DNA from: a virus
IMG/VR virus record: IMGVR_UViG_3300022591_000038
Location: 1-33,921 of that record
Length of the DNA stretch: 33,921 nt
Reading direction: 5' to 3' (one strand)
The notes beneath the pieces are model-generated. The model saw only the letters and a list, made by a program, of their open reading frames with translations, was not told where the DNA came from and did not search any database. Shown one piece after another: positions 15,752 to 22,512 of this stretch; the first letter of the stretch is position 1; each line of letters starts with the position of its first letter. The position numbers and the translations under genes are program-made.

Positions 15752-15753
15752 AT

Positions 15754-15782
15754 TTGACAAAAACCTACTTTCCAGGTATAAT
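15754..15782 (+). promoter_or_regulatory. sigma70-type promoter for gp45
   Basis: TTGACA at 15754-15759, 17-bp spacer, TATAAT at 15777-15782, both perfect. Confidence 0.92.
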
Positions 15783-15800
15783 CTATTATACATAGTAGGT
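15763..15800. repeat. inverted repeat around the gp45 promoter
   Basis: acctact (15763-15769) and agtaggt (15794-15800) are exact inverted copies flanking the -10 box and the likely transcript start (about 15789). It could be an operator. Confidence 0.35.
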
Positions 15801-15829
15801 GATCAATTAAAATGAAAAGGAAATGACAA

Positions 15830-16489
15830 ATGAAGTTAAGTAAAAACACTGTTGAGATTTTTAAGAATTTCTCTGGAATTAATATGAACCTACTCTTGAA
15901 GCAGGGTAATAAATTATCAACGATCTCTTCACAGAAGAATGTCATGGCAGATACAACTGTCGGTGAAACATTCCCAGCTGACTTTGGTATCTACGATCTT
16001 GGTGAGTTCTTGGGTGCATTGTCTGTGTTCGAAGATCCAGAGTTGGAGTTCTCAGATAAGTATGTTACCATCAAACAGGGTAATATGAGCATCAAGTATT
16101 TCGCAGCTGCTGCTGAAGCACTTACTGCTCCAACAAAGAGCATTACTTTCCCAGATGCAGAAATCAATTTTACATTGACAGCGAAGCAACTTGATATGGT
16201 TCGCAAAACTGCAAGCGTATTGAGCACTGATGACTTGGCCATTGTTGGTGATGGTTCACGTGTTCTTGCCGTTGTTGGTGACAAGAAGAATGCTTCTGGT
16301 AACTCTTTCAGCGAAGAAGTTGGAACAACTGATAAATCATTCAAGGTTAATCTGAAGGTAGAAAACCTGAAGATGCTTCCTGGTGATTATTCAGTGAGTA
16401 TCTCTTCAAAGAAAATCTCTCGTTTCCAGGGTGCTGGTGACTTGGTGTATTATGTTGCTGTTGAAGCGGATTCTACATTCGAAGGTTAA
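15830..16489 (+). CDS. 45: sliding clamp gp45
   Basis: DNA polymerase processivity clamp of 219 aa, near the size of T4 gp45 (228 aa), working as a ring-shaped trimer. It shows the expected two-domain PCNA-like pattern: MKLSKNTVEIFKNFSGIN at the N-terminus, YDLGEFLGALSVFEDPEL (54-71) and the domain linker followed by INFTLTAKQLDMVRKTASVL. In T4 it also activates late transcription by binding gp55 and gp33. It has a perfect promoter and a purine-rich ribosome site (AAAAGGAAATG). The next gene begins directly after the stop. Confidence 0.93.
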   Translation: MKLSKNTVEIFKNFSGINMNLLLKQGNKLSTISSQKNVMADTTVGETFPADFGIYDLGEFLGALSVFEDPELEFSDKYVTIKQGNMSIKYFAAAAEALTAPTKSITFPDAEINFTLTAKQLDMVRKTASVLSTDDLAIVGDGSRVLAVVGDKKNASGNSFSEEVGTTDKSFKVNLKVENLKMLPGDYSVSISSKKISRFQGAGDLVYYVAVEADSTFEG

Positions 16490-17065
16490 ATGATTGTCAC
16501 CTCGTCAGAAGAAATTGAAGATCTACTTCGAGTAATAGAACTTGGCGAACAGTTTAAAGAGAAGTGGGGCTACAACCCCACTGACAATTATGCATGGCGT
16601 GAAGTTTTAACATTTAATTATCTGCAACAATACTACCCAACCATAACTAAACTTGGTGGTAGATACGGTGCCGATGGTAAGTGTTCTGAGTTGGGTCTAT
16701 CATGGATAGAGCAGAAGTCTGTTAATGTTTCAAAACGTAAACGCACTTCTGCCTACAACTTTGATAAGATTTATTTTGAAGTTGACACATCTGAGAGTAG
16801 AATTAAGAAGTTAGATTCTGTTGACTCTTTTATCTTCTCGATGTTTGATGCAGAATCAGCTGACCATCCATATCCTATACATGTTCTATTCATTTATGAA
16901 CATGACAAGGTAAATGCGATGAAGCAGTTGATTCGAGATGAGATTGCCAGACAGGCTGGTAAGCGTAAAAGAGAAACAGTTGAAATGCGTTATGTTGTTT
17001 TTCAGCATCTTGCTGAGAAATTTGGTATTGAATCCCCTGCTAATTTTATGGAATTTTTATTATGA
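16490..17065 (+). CDS. hypothetical protein, possible PD-(D/E)xK nuclease
   Basis: Unknown 191 aa protein set between clamp and clamp-loader genes. The segment GADGKCSELG (60-69) followed by WIEQKSV (72-78) gives an Asp (D62) and an E-x-K (E74, K76), the arrangement of a PD-(D/E)xK nuclease active site; basic residues follow (SKRKRTSAYNFDK). The extreme C-terminus (NFMEFLL) is hydrophobic-acidic and could be a weak clamp-binding tail. The nuclease fold is a guess from one motif. It overlaps gp44 by ATGA, so it is translated with the replication genes. No homologue in T4 itself is known to me at this position. Confidence 0.72.
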   Translation: MIVTSSEEIEDLLRVIELGEQFKEKWGYNPTDNYAWREVLTFNYLQQYYPTITKLGGRYGADGKCSELGLSWIEQKSVNVSKRKRTSAYNFDKIYFEVDTSESRIKKLDSVDSFIFSMFDAESADHPYPIHVLFIYEHDKVNAMKQLIRDEIARQAGKRKRETVEMRYVVFQHLAEKFGIESPANFMEFLL

Positions 17066-18015
17066 TTGAATCACGTGAAGAACAGTTTCTCTGGGTTGAG
17101 AAGTATCGCCCACAAAAGATTGACGATTGTGTGTTGCCAGAAAGCATCAAGAAAACCTTTCGTCAGTATGTAGAACAGGGTGAACTTCCACACTTTCTGT
17201 TCACTGGCACTGCTGGTGTAGGTAAGACTACAGTTGCCAAGGCACTATGTAATGAGATTGGTGCAGAATACATTATGATTAACGGATCGGACGAAGGTCG
17301 TTCAATTGACACTCTCCGAACTACAATCAAAGGTTTTGCTTCCACAGTATCATTGACCGATGCCAAGAAAGTCATTATCATTGACGAAGCAGATTATATG
17401 AATGCTGATTCTATTCAACCAGCCCTGCGTTCGTTCATTGAAACCTTCTCTGGCAACTGCCGATTCATTTTCACATGTAACTACAAAAACCGTATCATTG
17501 AACCGCTGCATTCTCGTTGTTCCGTCATCGAGTTTAAGATCGACAACGCAGACAAGGCAGAAATCCAAGGAACATTCTTCAAGCGTGTAACTCAAATCCT
17601 TGCGCAAGAGAATGTTGACTACGACAAGAAGGTTGTTTCTGAACTTATCGTGAAACACTTTCCTGACTATCGTCGTATTCTAAATGAACTTCAACGATAT
17701 TCTGTTTCTGGTAAGATCGATGCTGGCATCCTAGTAAATGTCAACGAAGAATCTTACAAACTGTTGATTAAACAGTTGAAAGAAAAGAACTTCACCGAAG
17801 TCCGTAAGTGGGTTGCCAAGAACACTGAACTTGGTTCAGCTCCATTGTTCCGTGAACTATACGATACTGCCATCCAGTCTATGGATCCAGATAGTATTCC
17901 GCAACTTATCCTAATCCTTTCTGAGTATCAGTACAATTCTGCATTCGTTGCCGACCAAGAGATAAATATCATGGCAGCATTGACCATGATCATGGCTCAG
18001 TGCAAATTCAAGTGA
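17062..18015 (+). CDS. 44: clamp loader large subunit gp44
   Basis: AAA+ ATPase of 317 aa (T4 gp44 is 319), the ATPase subunit of the gp44/gp62 complex that loads the sliding clamp at primer ends. The N-terminal EKYRP motif of clamp loaders is at 13-17 (VEKYRPQKI). Walker A is GTAGVGKTT (49-57), Walker B VIIIDEAD (104-111), sensor 1 FTCN and the SRC arginine-finger motif (HSRCSVI) follow. The helical lid and collar domains fill the C-terminal part. It overlaps the preceding gene by ATGA. Confidence 0.95.
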   Translation: MIESREEQFLWVEKYRPQKIDDCVLPESIKKTFRQYVEQGELPHFLFTGTAGVGKTTVAKALCNEIGAEYIMINGSDEGRSIDTLRTTIKGFASTVSLTDAKKVIIIDEADYMNADSIQPALRSFIETFSGNCRFIFTCNYKNRIIEPLHSRCSVIEFKIDNADKAEIQGTFFKRVTQILAQENVDYDKKVVSELIVKHFPDYRRILNELQRYSVSGKIDAGILVNVNEESYKLLIKQLKEKNFTEVRKWVAKNTELGSAPLFRELYDTAIQSMDPDSIPQLILILSEYQYNSAFVADQEINIMAALTMIMAQCKFK

Positions 18016-18022
18016 GGATGAT

Positions 18023-18331
18023 ATGGACATTCTAATCTATATGGGAATTTTTGCAGTTGGATCACTCTATGGTTGGCATCTTCGTGAACGATATGCTCAG
18101 CGTAGAATCGATAAGATACTCAAAGAAGTGCATCAAGAAGTTGCTGCAGATTTGATTCCGATTCATATTGAACATACTGATAATATGTTTTATGTGTACC
18201 ACAAAGATGACCATAGTTTTATGGCACAGGGTGAAACACGCAGAACACTTGAAAACAATTTGGCGACACGTTACCCAGGAAAACGATTCGCTGCTCATGA
18301 TGATAATTTGAAAGAGGTAGGTTTTAAATGA
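18023..18331 (+). CDS. small membrane-anchored hypothetical protein
   Basis: Protein of 102 aa with a weak N-terminal membrane helix (ILIYMGIFAVGSLYGWHL, 3-20) then a charged helix (RERYAQRRIDKILKEVHQE) and a small soluble part (about 45-100) with HIEHTDNMFYVYHKDD and FMAQGETRRTLENNL. The C-terminal pattern resembles short phage proteins that follow gp44 in other T4-like phages of marine bacteria. Ribosome site GAGGATG precedes ATG 18023. Overlaps the next ORF by ATGA. Function unknown. Confidence 0.68.
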   Translation: MDILIYMGIFAVGSLYGWHLRERYAQRRIDKILKEVHQEVAADLIPIHIEHTDNMFYVYHKDDHSFMAQGETRRTLENNLATRYPGKRFAAHDDNLKEVGFK

Positions 18332-18516
18332 CACCGATACTTACAGAATTCCAAAACGGCACTCGTAATGCACGAGTTTACAAAACAGCCAATGGACAAT
18401 ATGGCGTATTAACATTTGAAGCTGAGTCCGATTACAATGGTTTTGAAGTATTCGAGTTTGAAGAACTCGCAGAAGATTATGCGGAGGACTGGGTAAATGG
18501 CACTTTCTCCATTTGA
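18328..18516 (+). CDS. small acidic hypothetical protein
   Basis: Protein of 62 aa, acidic in its second half (FEFEELAEDYAEDWVNG). It overlaps the preceding gene by ATGA and gp62 by 20 nt, which supports it as a real gene in the clamp-loader operon. No family is recognised. Confidence 0.6.
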   Translation: MTPILTEFQNGTRNARVYKTANGQYGVLTFEAESDYNGFEVFEFEELAEDYAEDWVNGTFSI

Positions 18517-18880
18517 CTTTCTAAACGCAATCAATTTAACAAAGGAGAACTTATTTACAGATCCACAGGCTAACAAAGATTATAGCCCATGGATGGTGAA
18601 CAAGGGTTTGTCTTATTTTCCAGACACCATCTTGCATGCCAATGAGATGAACGGTAACTATTCCATCCCCAAGGAATGGCAATTTTCATATTACCTAAAT
18701 ACTATACCAAAGAAGAAAAGGTTTAGTAAATGGGCAAAAGCCGATCCTAAGACCGCTTCTCTTAAACTCGTTATGGATTATTATGGATATTCCATCGAGA
18801 AGGCAAAACAAGCAGTTAATGTTCTGTCAGAACATCAGTTGAGTATGATAGAAGAACGACTATATAAAGGTGGAAAATAA
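18497..18880 (+). CDS. 62: clamp loader small subunit gp62
   Basis: Non-ATPase subunit of the phage clamp loader, 127 aa (T4 gp62 is 187, but shorter versions are usual in phages of marine bacteria). The N-terminal pattern LSPFDFLNAIN, YSPWMVNKGLSYFPDTI and the HANEMN segment are those of the short gp62 family, and the WQFSYYLNTIPKKKRFSKW segment is also conserved. The position after gp44 and before regA is the T4 order. The reading frame starts inside the preceding small gene and ends in a TAATG junction with regA. Confidence 0.88.
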   Translation: MALSPFDFLNAINLTKENLFTDPQANKDYSPWMVNKGLSYFPDTILHANEMNGNYSIPKEWQFSYYLNTIPKKKRFSKWAKADPKTASLKLVMDYYGYSIEKAKQAVNVLSEHQLSMIEERLYKGGK

Positions 18881-19299
18881 TGACTGTTGAAATGATTTAT
18901 TACGACTGGACGCCAGATTCCATGCTTGAGGTGACATTACCAGAACCAGATAACTTTCTGAAGGTTCGTGAAACACTGACTCGCATCGGCATCGCTTCCA
19001 GAAAAGAAAAGAAACTTTACCAATCCTGCCATATCTTACATAAGCAGGGTAGGTATTTCATCGTTCACTTTAAGGAACTGTTCGCATTGGATGGCAAAGA
19101 ATCGAACATTACTTCTGGTGACATTGAAAGACGAAATGCGATTGCGTCTCTCTTGGAAGACTGGGAACTATTAAAAATAATTGCCAGTGCCAAGTCTGAC
19201 CCAAAGGCATCTCTTTCTCAGATTAAGGTTGTATCTTATAAAGAGAAAGACGAATGGGAACTTGTTCCTAAATATAACATCGGTAAGAAAACTAAATAA
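18880..19299 (+). CDS. regA: RegA translational repressor
   Basis: RNA-binding protein that in T4 blocks translation of many early mRNAs, including its own and gp44/gp45 messages, by covering the initiation region. The protein is 139 aa (T4 RegA is 122), with the N-terminal part (VEMIYYDWTPDSMLEVTLPE, then FLKVRETLTRIGIAS) and the SCHILHKQGRYFIVHFKELF core expected for RegA. The last 20 residues extend beyond the T4 protein. It lies directly after gp62 as in T4. Likely targets are AT-rich start regions in this window, but none can be proven by reading. Confidence 0.88.
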   Translation: MTVEMIYYDWTPDSMLEVTLPEPDNFLKVRETLTRIGIASRKEKKLYQSCHILHKQGRYFIVHFKELFALDGKESNITSGDIERRNAIASLLEDWELLKIIASAKSDPKASLSQIKVVSYKEKDEWELVPKYNIGKKTK

Positions 19300-19316
19300 T
19301 TTTATAGGACTTAAAA

Positions 19317-19484
19317 ATGATTAAACTTGAATTGACAATTGACCAAGTAAACACTATTCTTGCTTCATTGGGCAAACAGCCATTCGAAGCAGTAGCTGGT
19401 GTTATCACTGAGATTCAAAAACAGGGTGGTCCACAAGCTGCAGCTCTGGAAGCAGAAGCTGCTAAAGCTGACAAAACTGCCTAA
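19317..19484 (+). CDS. short conserved phage protein
   Basis: Short gene of 55 aa. The N-terminus (KLELTIDQVNTILASLGKQP) followed by VAGVITEIQKQGG and a helical Ala/Glu tail is a pattern I know from many T4-like phages, where it is an unnamed conserved protein. It starts at ATG 19317 and ends at TAA 19482-19484. It lies between regA and the Hsp20 leader. Function unknown. Confidence 0.7.
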   Translation: MIKLELTIDQVNTILASLGKQPFEAVAGVITEIQKQGGPQAAALEAEAAKADKTA

Positions 19485-19633
19485 ATAGAATTGACTTCAC
19501 CTTAGGACCGCTAAGTACGAAGTGTTTTAAAGCTGGTGTGACATTACGACACCGCTGGATCCAGTAACCAGCACAATGTATGCCTTTGGGATACATAACT
19601 TTATAACTTAACTCGCTTAATAGGAGAAAACAA
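19485..19633 (+). promoter_or_regulatory. structured leader upstream of hsp20
   Basis: A 149-nt non-coding stretch with several hairpins: cttag/ctaag (19501-19505 with 19511-19515); ggtgt/acacc (19535-19539 with 19549-19553), which competes with gctggt/accagc (19532-19537 with 19567-19572); a ctggatccag palindrome at 19555-19564; and a small stem around gtat/atac (about 19578-19594). No good sigma70 promoter is seen: TTGACT at 19491 has no matching -10. The ribosome site AGGAG lies at about 19622. It may be an RNA thermometer or a processed leader, but no stem clearly hides the ribosome site. Confidence 0.4.
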
Positions 19634-20116
19634 ATGGTACATAAATTCATTCCAACTATTTTTGGTGAACACTTCAAAGACTTTGATAAAGTTTTTGTTG
19701 GATTCGATGAGCAATTCTCGAAGATGCAATCTCTGCATGACGAACTCACTAAGAATATCCCTAACTATCCTCCATTCAATGTTCGTAGAAACGGCAACAC
19801 ATACACGATTGAAATCGCTGTAGCTGGTTTCGCTGATTCTGAAATCGACATTACTATCGATGGTGGTAAGTTAATCGTTAAAGGAAACTCTGAGTCTGTA
19901 GAGCCAGAAGGTTCTGACTACTTGTTCAAAGGTATTGCCAATCGTGCGTTTACACGTGCATGGGCTATCGGCGATCAGTACGAAGTTAAAGACGCTGAGT
20001 TGTTCAATGGTGTATTGAAGATCGCTCTTGATCAATTGATCCCAGAAGAAAAGAAAGCAAAGAAAGTTCCAGTTAAGTCTGGTTCTGGAAAGCAGTTCTT
20101 AAGAGAAGGTGAATAA
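19634..20116 (+). CDS. hsp20: small heat-shock protein Hsp20
   Basis: ATP-independent chaperone of the alpha-crystallin/IbpA family, 160 aa. The alpha-crystallin domain covers about 45-138: PPFNVRRNGNTYTIEIAVAG, FADSEIDITIDGGKLIVKG, the FKGIANRAFTRAW segment and the closing beta strand with ELFNGVLKIAL (the Gly-Val-Leu-x-Ile motif). A short N-terminal arm and a Lys-rich C-terminal tail flank it. Hsp20 genes are a usual part of cyanophage and other marine T4-like genomes, where a role in virion or tail assembly has been suggested but is unproven. It has its own long leader and overlaps the next small ORF by TAATG. Confidence 0.93.
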   Translation: MVHKFIPTIFGEHFKDFDKVFVGFDEQFSKMQSLHDELTKNIPNYPPFNVRRNGNTYTIEIAVAGFADSEIDITIDGGKLIVKGNSESVEPEGSDYLFKGIANRAFTRAWAIGDQYEVKDAELFNGVLKIALDQLIPEEKKAKKVPVKSGSGKQFLREGE

Positions 20117-20220
20117 TGTCTATTCTAAAATCCATTAAGGGTTTTATTATGCACATTATTGATTGTTGGCAAGAAGCAAAAAGATTACAAGCAAAGGAGT
20201 ATACAAAATGGCACTCCTAA
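20116..20220 (+). CDS. very short ORF after hsp20
   Basis: ORF of 34 aa with a hydrophobic-amphipathic start (ILKSIKGFIMHIIDCW) and a basic helix (QEAKRLQAKEYTKW). It overlaps the hsp20 stop by TAATG and the next ORF by 13 nt, which is the junction style of real genes here. Being so short, it may instead be a leader for the next ORF. Confidence 0.45.
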   Translation: MSILKSIKGFIMHIIDCWQEAKRLQAKEYTKWHS

Positions 20221-20351
20221 AGTTTTTATCTAAAGTCTTCAAACCAACTAACCCACTAGAAGAATACATTATTAGTAAATACCCGCAACATACTGGTGAT
20301 GTTGAGCACTGGACTCGTAGATATTACGAAGGAGAGGCTAGAGGGTTTTAA
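20208..20351 (+). CDS. very short hypothetical protein
   Basis: ORF of 47 aa starting at ATG 20208 with AAAGGAG seven to twelve bases upstream. The protein has a basic, hydrophobic N-terminus (ALLKFLSKVFK) and the segment NPLEEYIISKYPQHTGDVEH with a WTRRYYEG element, typical of small phage proteins of unknown role. It ends just before a stable hairpin. Confidence 0.6.
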   Translation: MALLKFLSKVFKPTNPLEEYIISKYPQHTGDVEHWTRRYYEGEARGF

Positions 20352-20356
20352 AAACA

Positions 20357-20376
20357 GGGGACGCAAGTCCCCTTCT
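20357..20376 (+). terminator. GNRA-loop hairpin, possible terminator or processing site
   Basis: ggggac (20357-20362) and gtcccc (20367-20372) pair perfectly around a GCAA tetraloop; ttctt follows. The T run is poor, so it may act as an RNA stability or processing element between the small ORF and the acetyltransferase rather than a full terminator. Confidence 0.6.
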
Positions 20377-20381
20377 TACGT

Positions 20382-20948
20382 ATGATACCAAGAAAATTAA
20401 AAGCACGAGATGTCAAAGTTATTGTTGAACATTTGACTAGTCTTGAAGGTGAAGACCGTCGCCTACGATTTGGTGGTGTAGTTACCAATGACTACATTAC
20501 AGATTATGTTGAGAAGTCATTTATCGATGGCGACTCACAGTGGTTCGGCATTGATCATATCGATGGTCACATTGTTGCCGCATGCCATGCATCAATCTTA
20601 GATGGACAGGCTGAACTTGGTTGTTCAGTTAATCCTGATTATCGTAACAATGGATTTGCTCAGTTAATGTTTGATAGAGCAGTGACATGGTTGCGAACAA
20701 AGAATATTAGAGAAGTCTATATGCACTGTCTTTCTGAAAATGGTGCAATGAAACATATTGCTCGTAAGAACGATATGACTGTTGTTAGCGAGTCTGGCGA
20801 AACTGATGCGAACGTAGAAGTGAAACCAGGAACTCCATTTACTGCCATGACCGATGCGTACTTGGATAGAATTGCTTTATACGATATGATCTATAAATCA
20901 AACATCAAAGTATTCAATACATTAATCGGAGATGCTGCCAGTAACTAA
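20382..20948 (+). CDS. GNAT-family N-acetyltransferase
   Basis: Protein of 188 aa with the GNAT acetyl-CoA binding pattern: the beta-4/alpha-3 region AELGCSVNPDYRNNGFAQLM (about 86-105, with the R-x-x-G-x-A variant of the pyrophosphate loop) and the later HCLSENGAMKHIARKNDM segment. It should transfer an acetyl group to an unknown amine. The start at 20382 follows a stable hairpin and has no obvious Shine-Dalgarno, so translation may be controlled by that structure. The C-terminal 40 residues are helical and extend past the GNAT core. Confidence 0.82.
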   Translation: MIPRKLKARDVKVIVEHLTSLEGEDRRLRFGGVVTNDYITDYVEKSFIDGDSQWFGIDHIDGHIVAACHASILDGQAELGCSVNPDYRNNGFAQLMFDRAVTWLRTKNIREVYMHCLSENGAMKHIARKNDMTVVSESGETDANVEVKPGTPFTAMTDAYLDRIALYDMIYKSNIKVFNTLIGDAASN

Positions 20949-21019
20949 ATACTGGTATGAGAGCAAAAGTTTCCAAAGACCTTATTTCCTTCGTCACGAT
21001 ACGACGAGGGAATTGGATC

Positions 21020-21166
21020 ATGAAGATTTCTGTTTATCGTACCAAAGAAGTGTTAGTGATTGCACAAAACTATTATGAACCAGAGAGAGTTTTGATTCGC
21101 CAGTTTAACAACCAAGAACTTGCGGCAAATTTTCTCGACTACTTAGCGAATGAGGATTCAATATGA
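21020..21166 (+). CDS. short hypothetical protein
   Basis: ORF of 48 aa from ATG 21020, with GAGGG at 21006-21010 as ribosome site. An upstream in-frame ATG at 20957 would give 69 aa but lacks a ribosome site. The peptide (MKISVYRTKEVLVIAQNYYE and FNNQELAANFLDYL) looks like a small beta-alpha fold. It overlaps the next gene by ATGA. Function unknown. Confidence 0.6.
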   Translation: MKISVYRTKEVLVIAQNYYEPERVLIRQFNNQELAANFLDYLANEDSI

Positions 21167-21456
21167 GCGTGAAGGTATTTAAACTTATCAATGGTGAGGA
21201 AATTATCTCACAAGCAAAAGAGAACGCATCTGACTGGGAACTGGACACTCCAGCATCCATTATGATGCAACAGACCGAAAAGGGTGTGGGTGTGGGTATT
21301 GCTCCATACATGCCTTATGCAGCTGGACTGGTCACTCTCTATAAGACTGGTGTAACCAGCGTAGCTGACCCAGATCCAAAGATGGAAAACGAGTACAACA
21401 GGGTTTTTGGATCGGGCATCCAAGTTGTCCCAGCCAGTGCCCTTGCTGGACTGTAA
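21163..21456 (+). CDS. Sm-like fold phage protein
   Basis: Protein of 97 aa with the small beta-barrel pattern (VFKLINGEEIISQA, then LDTPASIMMQQ, then PYMPYAAGLVTLYKTGVTSV). It resembles the N-terminal part of the protein after uvsW (2101-2589) and the uncharacterised Sm-like proteins found widely in T4-like phages of marine bacteria. The second half has PDPKMENEYNRVFGSGIQVV, typical of this group. It ends the unit and is followed by two terminators. Function is unknown; RNA binding is only a possibility from the fold. Confidence 0.75.
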   Translation: MSVKVFKLINGEEIISQAKENASDWELDTPASIMMQQTEKGVGVGIAPYMPYAAGLVTLYKTGVTSVADPDPKMENEYNRVFGSGIQVVPASALAGL

Positions 21457-21496
21457 ACCCTCCAAAGTCCTCCAAAATCGTCCCAAAAAGACTCCG

Positions 21497-21522
21497 AGAC
21501 CCACTCCAGTAGTGGGTCTTTT
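21497..21522 (+). terminator. Rho-independent terminator
   Basis: Perfect 9-bp stem, agacccact (21497-21505) and agtgggtct (21511-21519), with a 5-nt loop and TTTT following. Confidence 0.87.
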
Positions 21523-21561
21523 CACATTCCAAGACCCTACCAGTAAGACTTCCAGACCCAA

Positions 21562-21588
21562 AATAACCCTACCACCAGAAGGGTTATT
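21562..21588 (+). terminator. second terminator-like hairpin
   Basis: aataaccct (21562-21570) and agggttatt (21580-21588) form the same 9-bp stem as the terminator at 10741, with a 9-nt loop; no T run follows. It stands just before the promoter at 21600, as the 10741 terminator stands before the promoter at 10801. Confidence 0.7.
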
Positions 21589-21599
21589 GAAAATAGTGC

Positions 21600-21628
21600 T
21601 TTACTTTAATTCAATATTCAGGTATACT
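21600..21628 (+). promoter_or_regulatory. sigma70-type promoter (copy 2 of a repeated leader)
   Basis: TTTACT at 21600-21605 (weaker -35), 17-bp spacer, TATACT at 21623-21628. Spacer, -10 and leader to about 21651 repeat 10807-10852 nearly exactly. Confidence 0.8.
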
Positions 21629-21659
21629 TAATGTATAGGATGAGAAAAGGAAAGTGAAA

Positions 21660-21947
21660 ATGTTAAAAAATGCTCGGTTGGCTTCTGTTGGTGATGTGAT
21701 TCGTGGCTATGATTTTAAACCTATGGCTGGTCGTGAAGACTGCTATGTTGAAGGTAAGGTTCTCTCCGCTGGTTACCAAAAAGCTGCTGGTTACGATGCG
21801 TTTGAAATTCTGTGTACTCGCGATGTGTATGCTGGCGAGCGTCAGTATGAAGGTGTGAAAGGTTCCCGTGTTGGTAAAATTGTTTATGTTCCGTTCGAAG
21901 TCAGCTTCATGGAATATGATGGTCGTGTTTTGAACTTGTCCAAATAA
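21660..21947 (+). CDS. hypothetical protein
   Basis: Protein of 95 aa, probably mostly beta strand: LASVGDVIRGYDFKPMAGRE, DCYVEGKVLSAG, AFEILCTRDVYAG and GKIVYVPFEVSFMEYDGRV. The pattern suggests a small OB- or SH3-like barrel, as in other short T4-like phage proteins. ATG 21660 is preferred over GTG 21654 because AAAAGGAA (21644-21651) is better spaced to it. It is the first gene of the unit started by the repeated promoter. Function unknown. Confidence 0.68.
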   Translation: MLKNARLASVGDVIRGYDFKPMAGREDCYVEGKVLSAGYQKAAGYDAFEILCTRDVYAGERQYEGVKGSRVGKIVYVPFEVSFMEYDGRVLNLSK

Positions 21948-21962
21948 TTGAGGAGTTATATT

Positions 21963-22166
21963 ATGAATGTTATCTACAAATCCAAATCTCAAGTCCGCAA
22001 CGAAACAGCCGATGCTGTTGCAAAATTCCTAAAGTCTGGTGGTACCATTGAGGTTGTTAAGGCACGAAAAGCACCGAAGCAACTTATGCGTGGTAAGACA
22101 ACTCGTGTTGCTTCCACTGGTACTTCTGGTTTCGCTGTTGGCTATCCACGTAAATCTGGCATCTAA
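21963..22166 (+). CDS. small basic hypothetical protein
   Basis: Protein of 67 aa, strongly basic (about a fifth Lys/Arg), with a Thr/Gly/Ser-rich C-terminal half (RGKTTRVASTGTSGFAVG). The N-terminal helix DAVAKFLKSGGTIEVVKARK resembles a short family of phage proteins with an SGGTI-E-V signature, which I know only as hypothetical. ATG 21963 follows a good ribosome site (TTGAGGAG). Could bind nucleic acid; unproven. Confidence 0.65.
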   Translation: MNVIYKSKSQVRNETADAVAKFLKSGGTIEVVKARKAPKQLMRGKTTRVASTGTSGFAVGYPRKSGI

Positions 22167-22176
22167 GGAGAGTTGA

Positions 22177-22512
22177 ATGAACTACGGTAAAATGAGTACT
22201 GATGAATTGGCTGGTTTGTTTTCTGATTATTACAAAGACACCCATGGTAGTCGTCCTCGTTTCGTAGACTTCAACGATCGCGATGAACTCATCCGTCAGT
22301 TAGAGTTGCTCAATAGTTACCACGACAAAATGCAGGAAACCTTTGAGGGTCGTGAGGAACTCCGTGAGTCTGGTTGGATTATTCAAGAAACTGATCCAGA
22401 GATGCAGAAGATGGCATATTTCCTTGCCAAGGAACGTGACCAGTGGAAATTGGAAAACTGGGGTGAATCTTTCAATGAAGCAAGACACTATGAGTTAAAG
22501 GTAGCAGCATGA
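22177..22512 (+). CDS. hypothetical protein with VDFND motif
   Basis: Protein of 111 aa. The N-terminal part (STDELAGLFSDYY, then FVDFNDRDELIRQLELL) resembles the small protein at 7909-8106. The rest is helical and charged (REELRESGWIIQETDPEMQ, then AYFLAKERDQWKLENWG). Ribosome site AGGAGAG stands before ATG 22177. Overlaps the next ORF by ATGA. No known function. Confidence 0.68.
   Translation: MNYGKMSTDELAGLFSDYYKDTHGSRPRFVDFNDRDELIRQLELLNSYHDKMQETFEGREELRESGWIIQETDPEMQKMAYFLAKERDQWKLENWGESFNEARHYELKVAA

Noticed and set aside
3-20951. CTAAATA 7-mers near gene starts (3, 19268, 19292, 19481, 20945) as late promoters
   Set aside because: The number over the whole window is about what composition predicts, and several are formed by stop codons.
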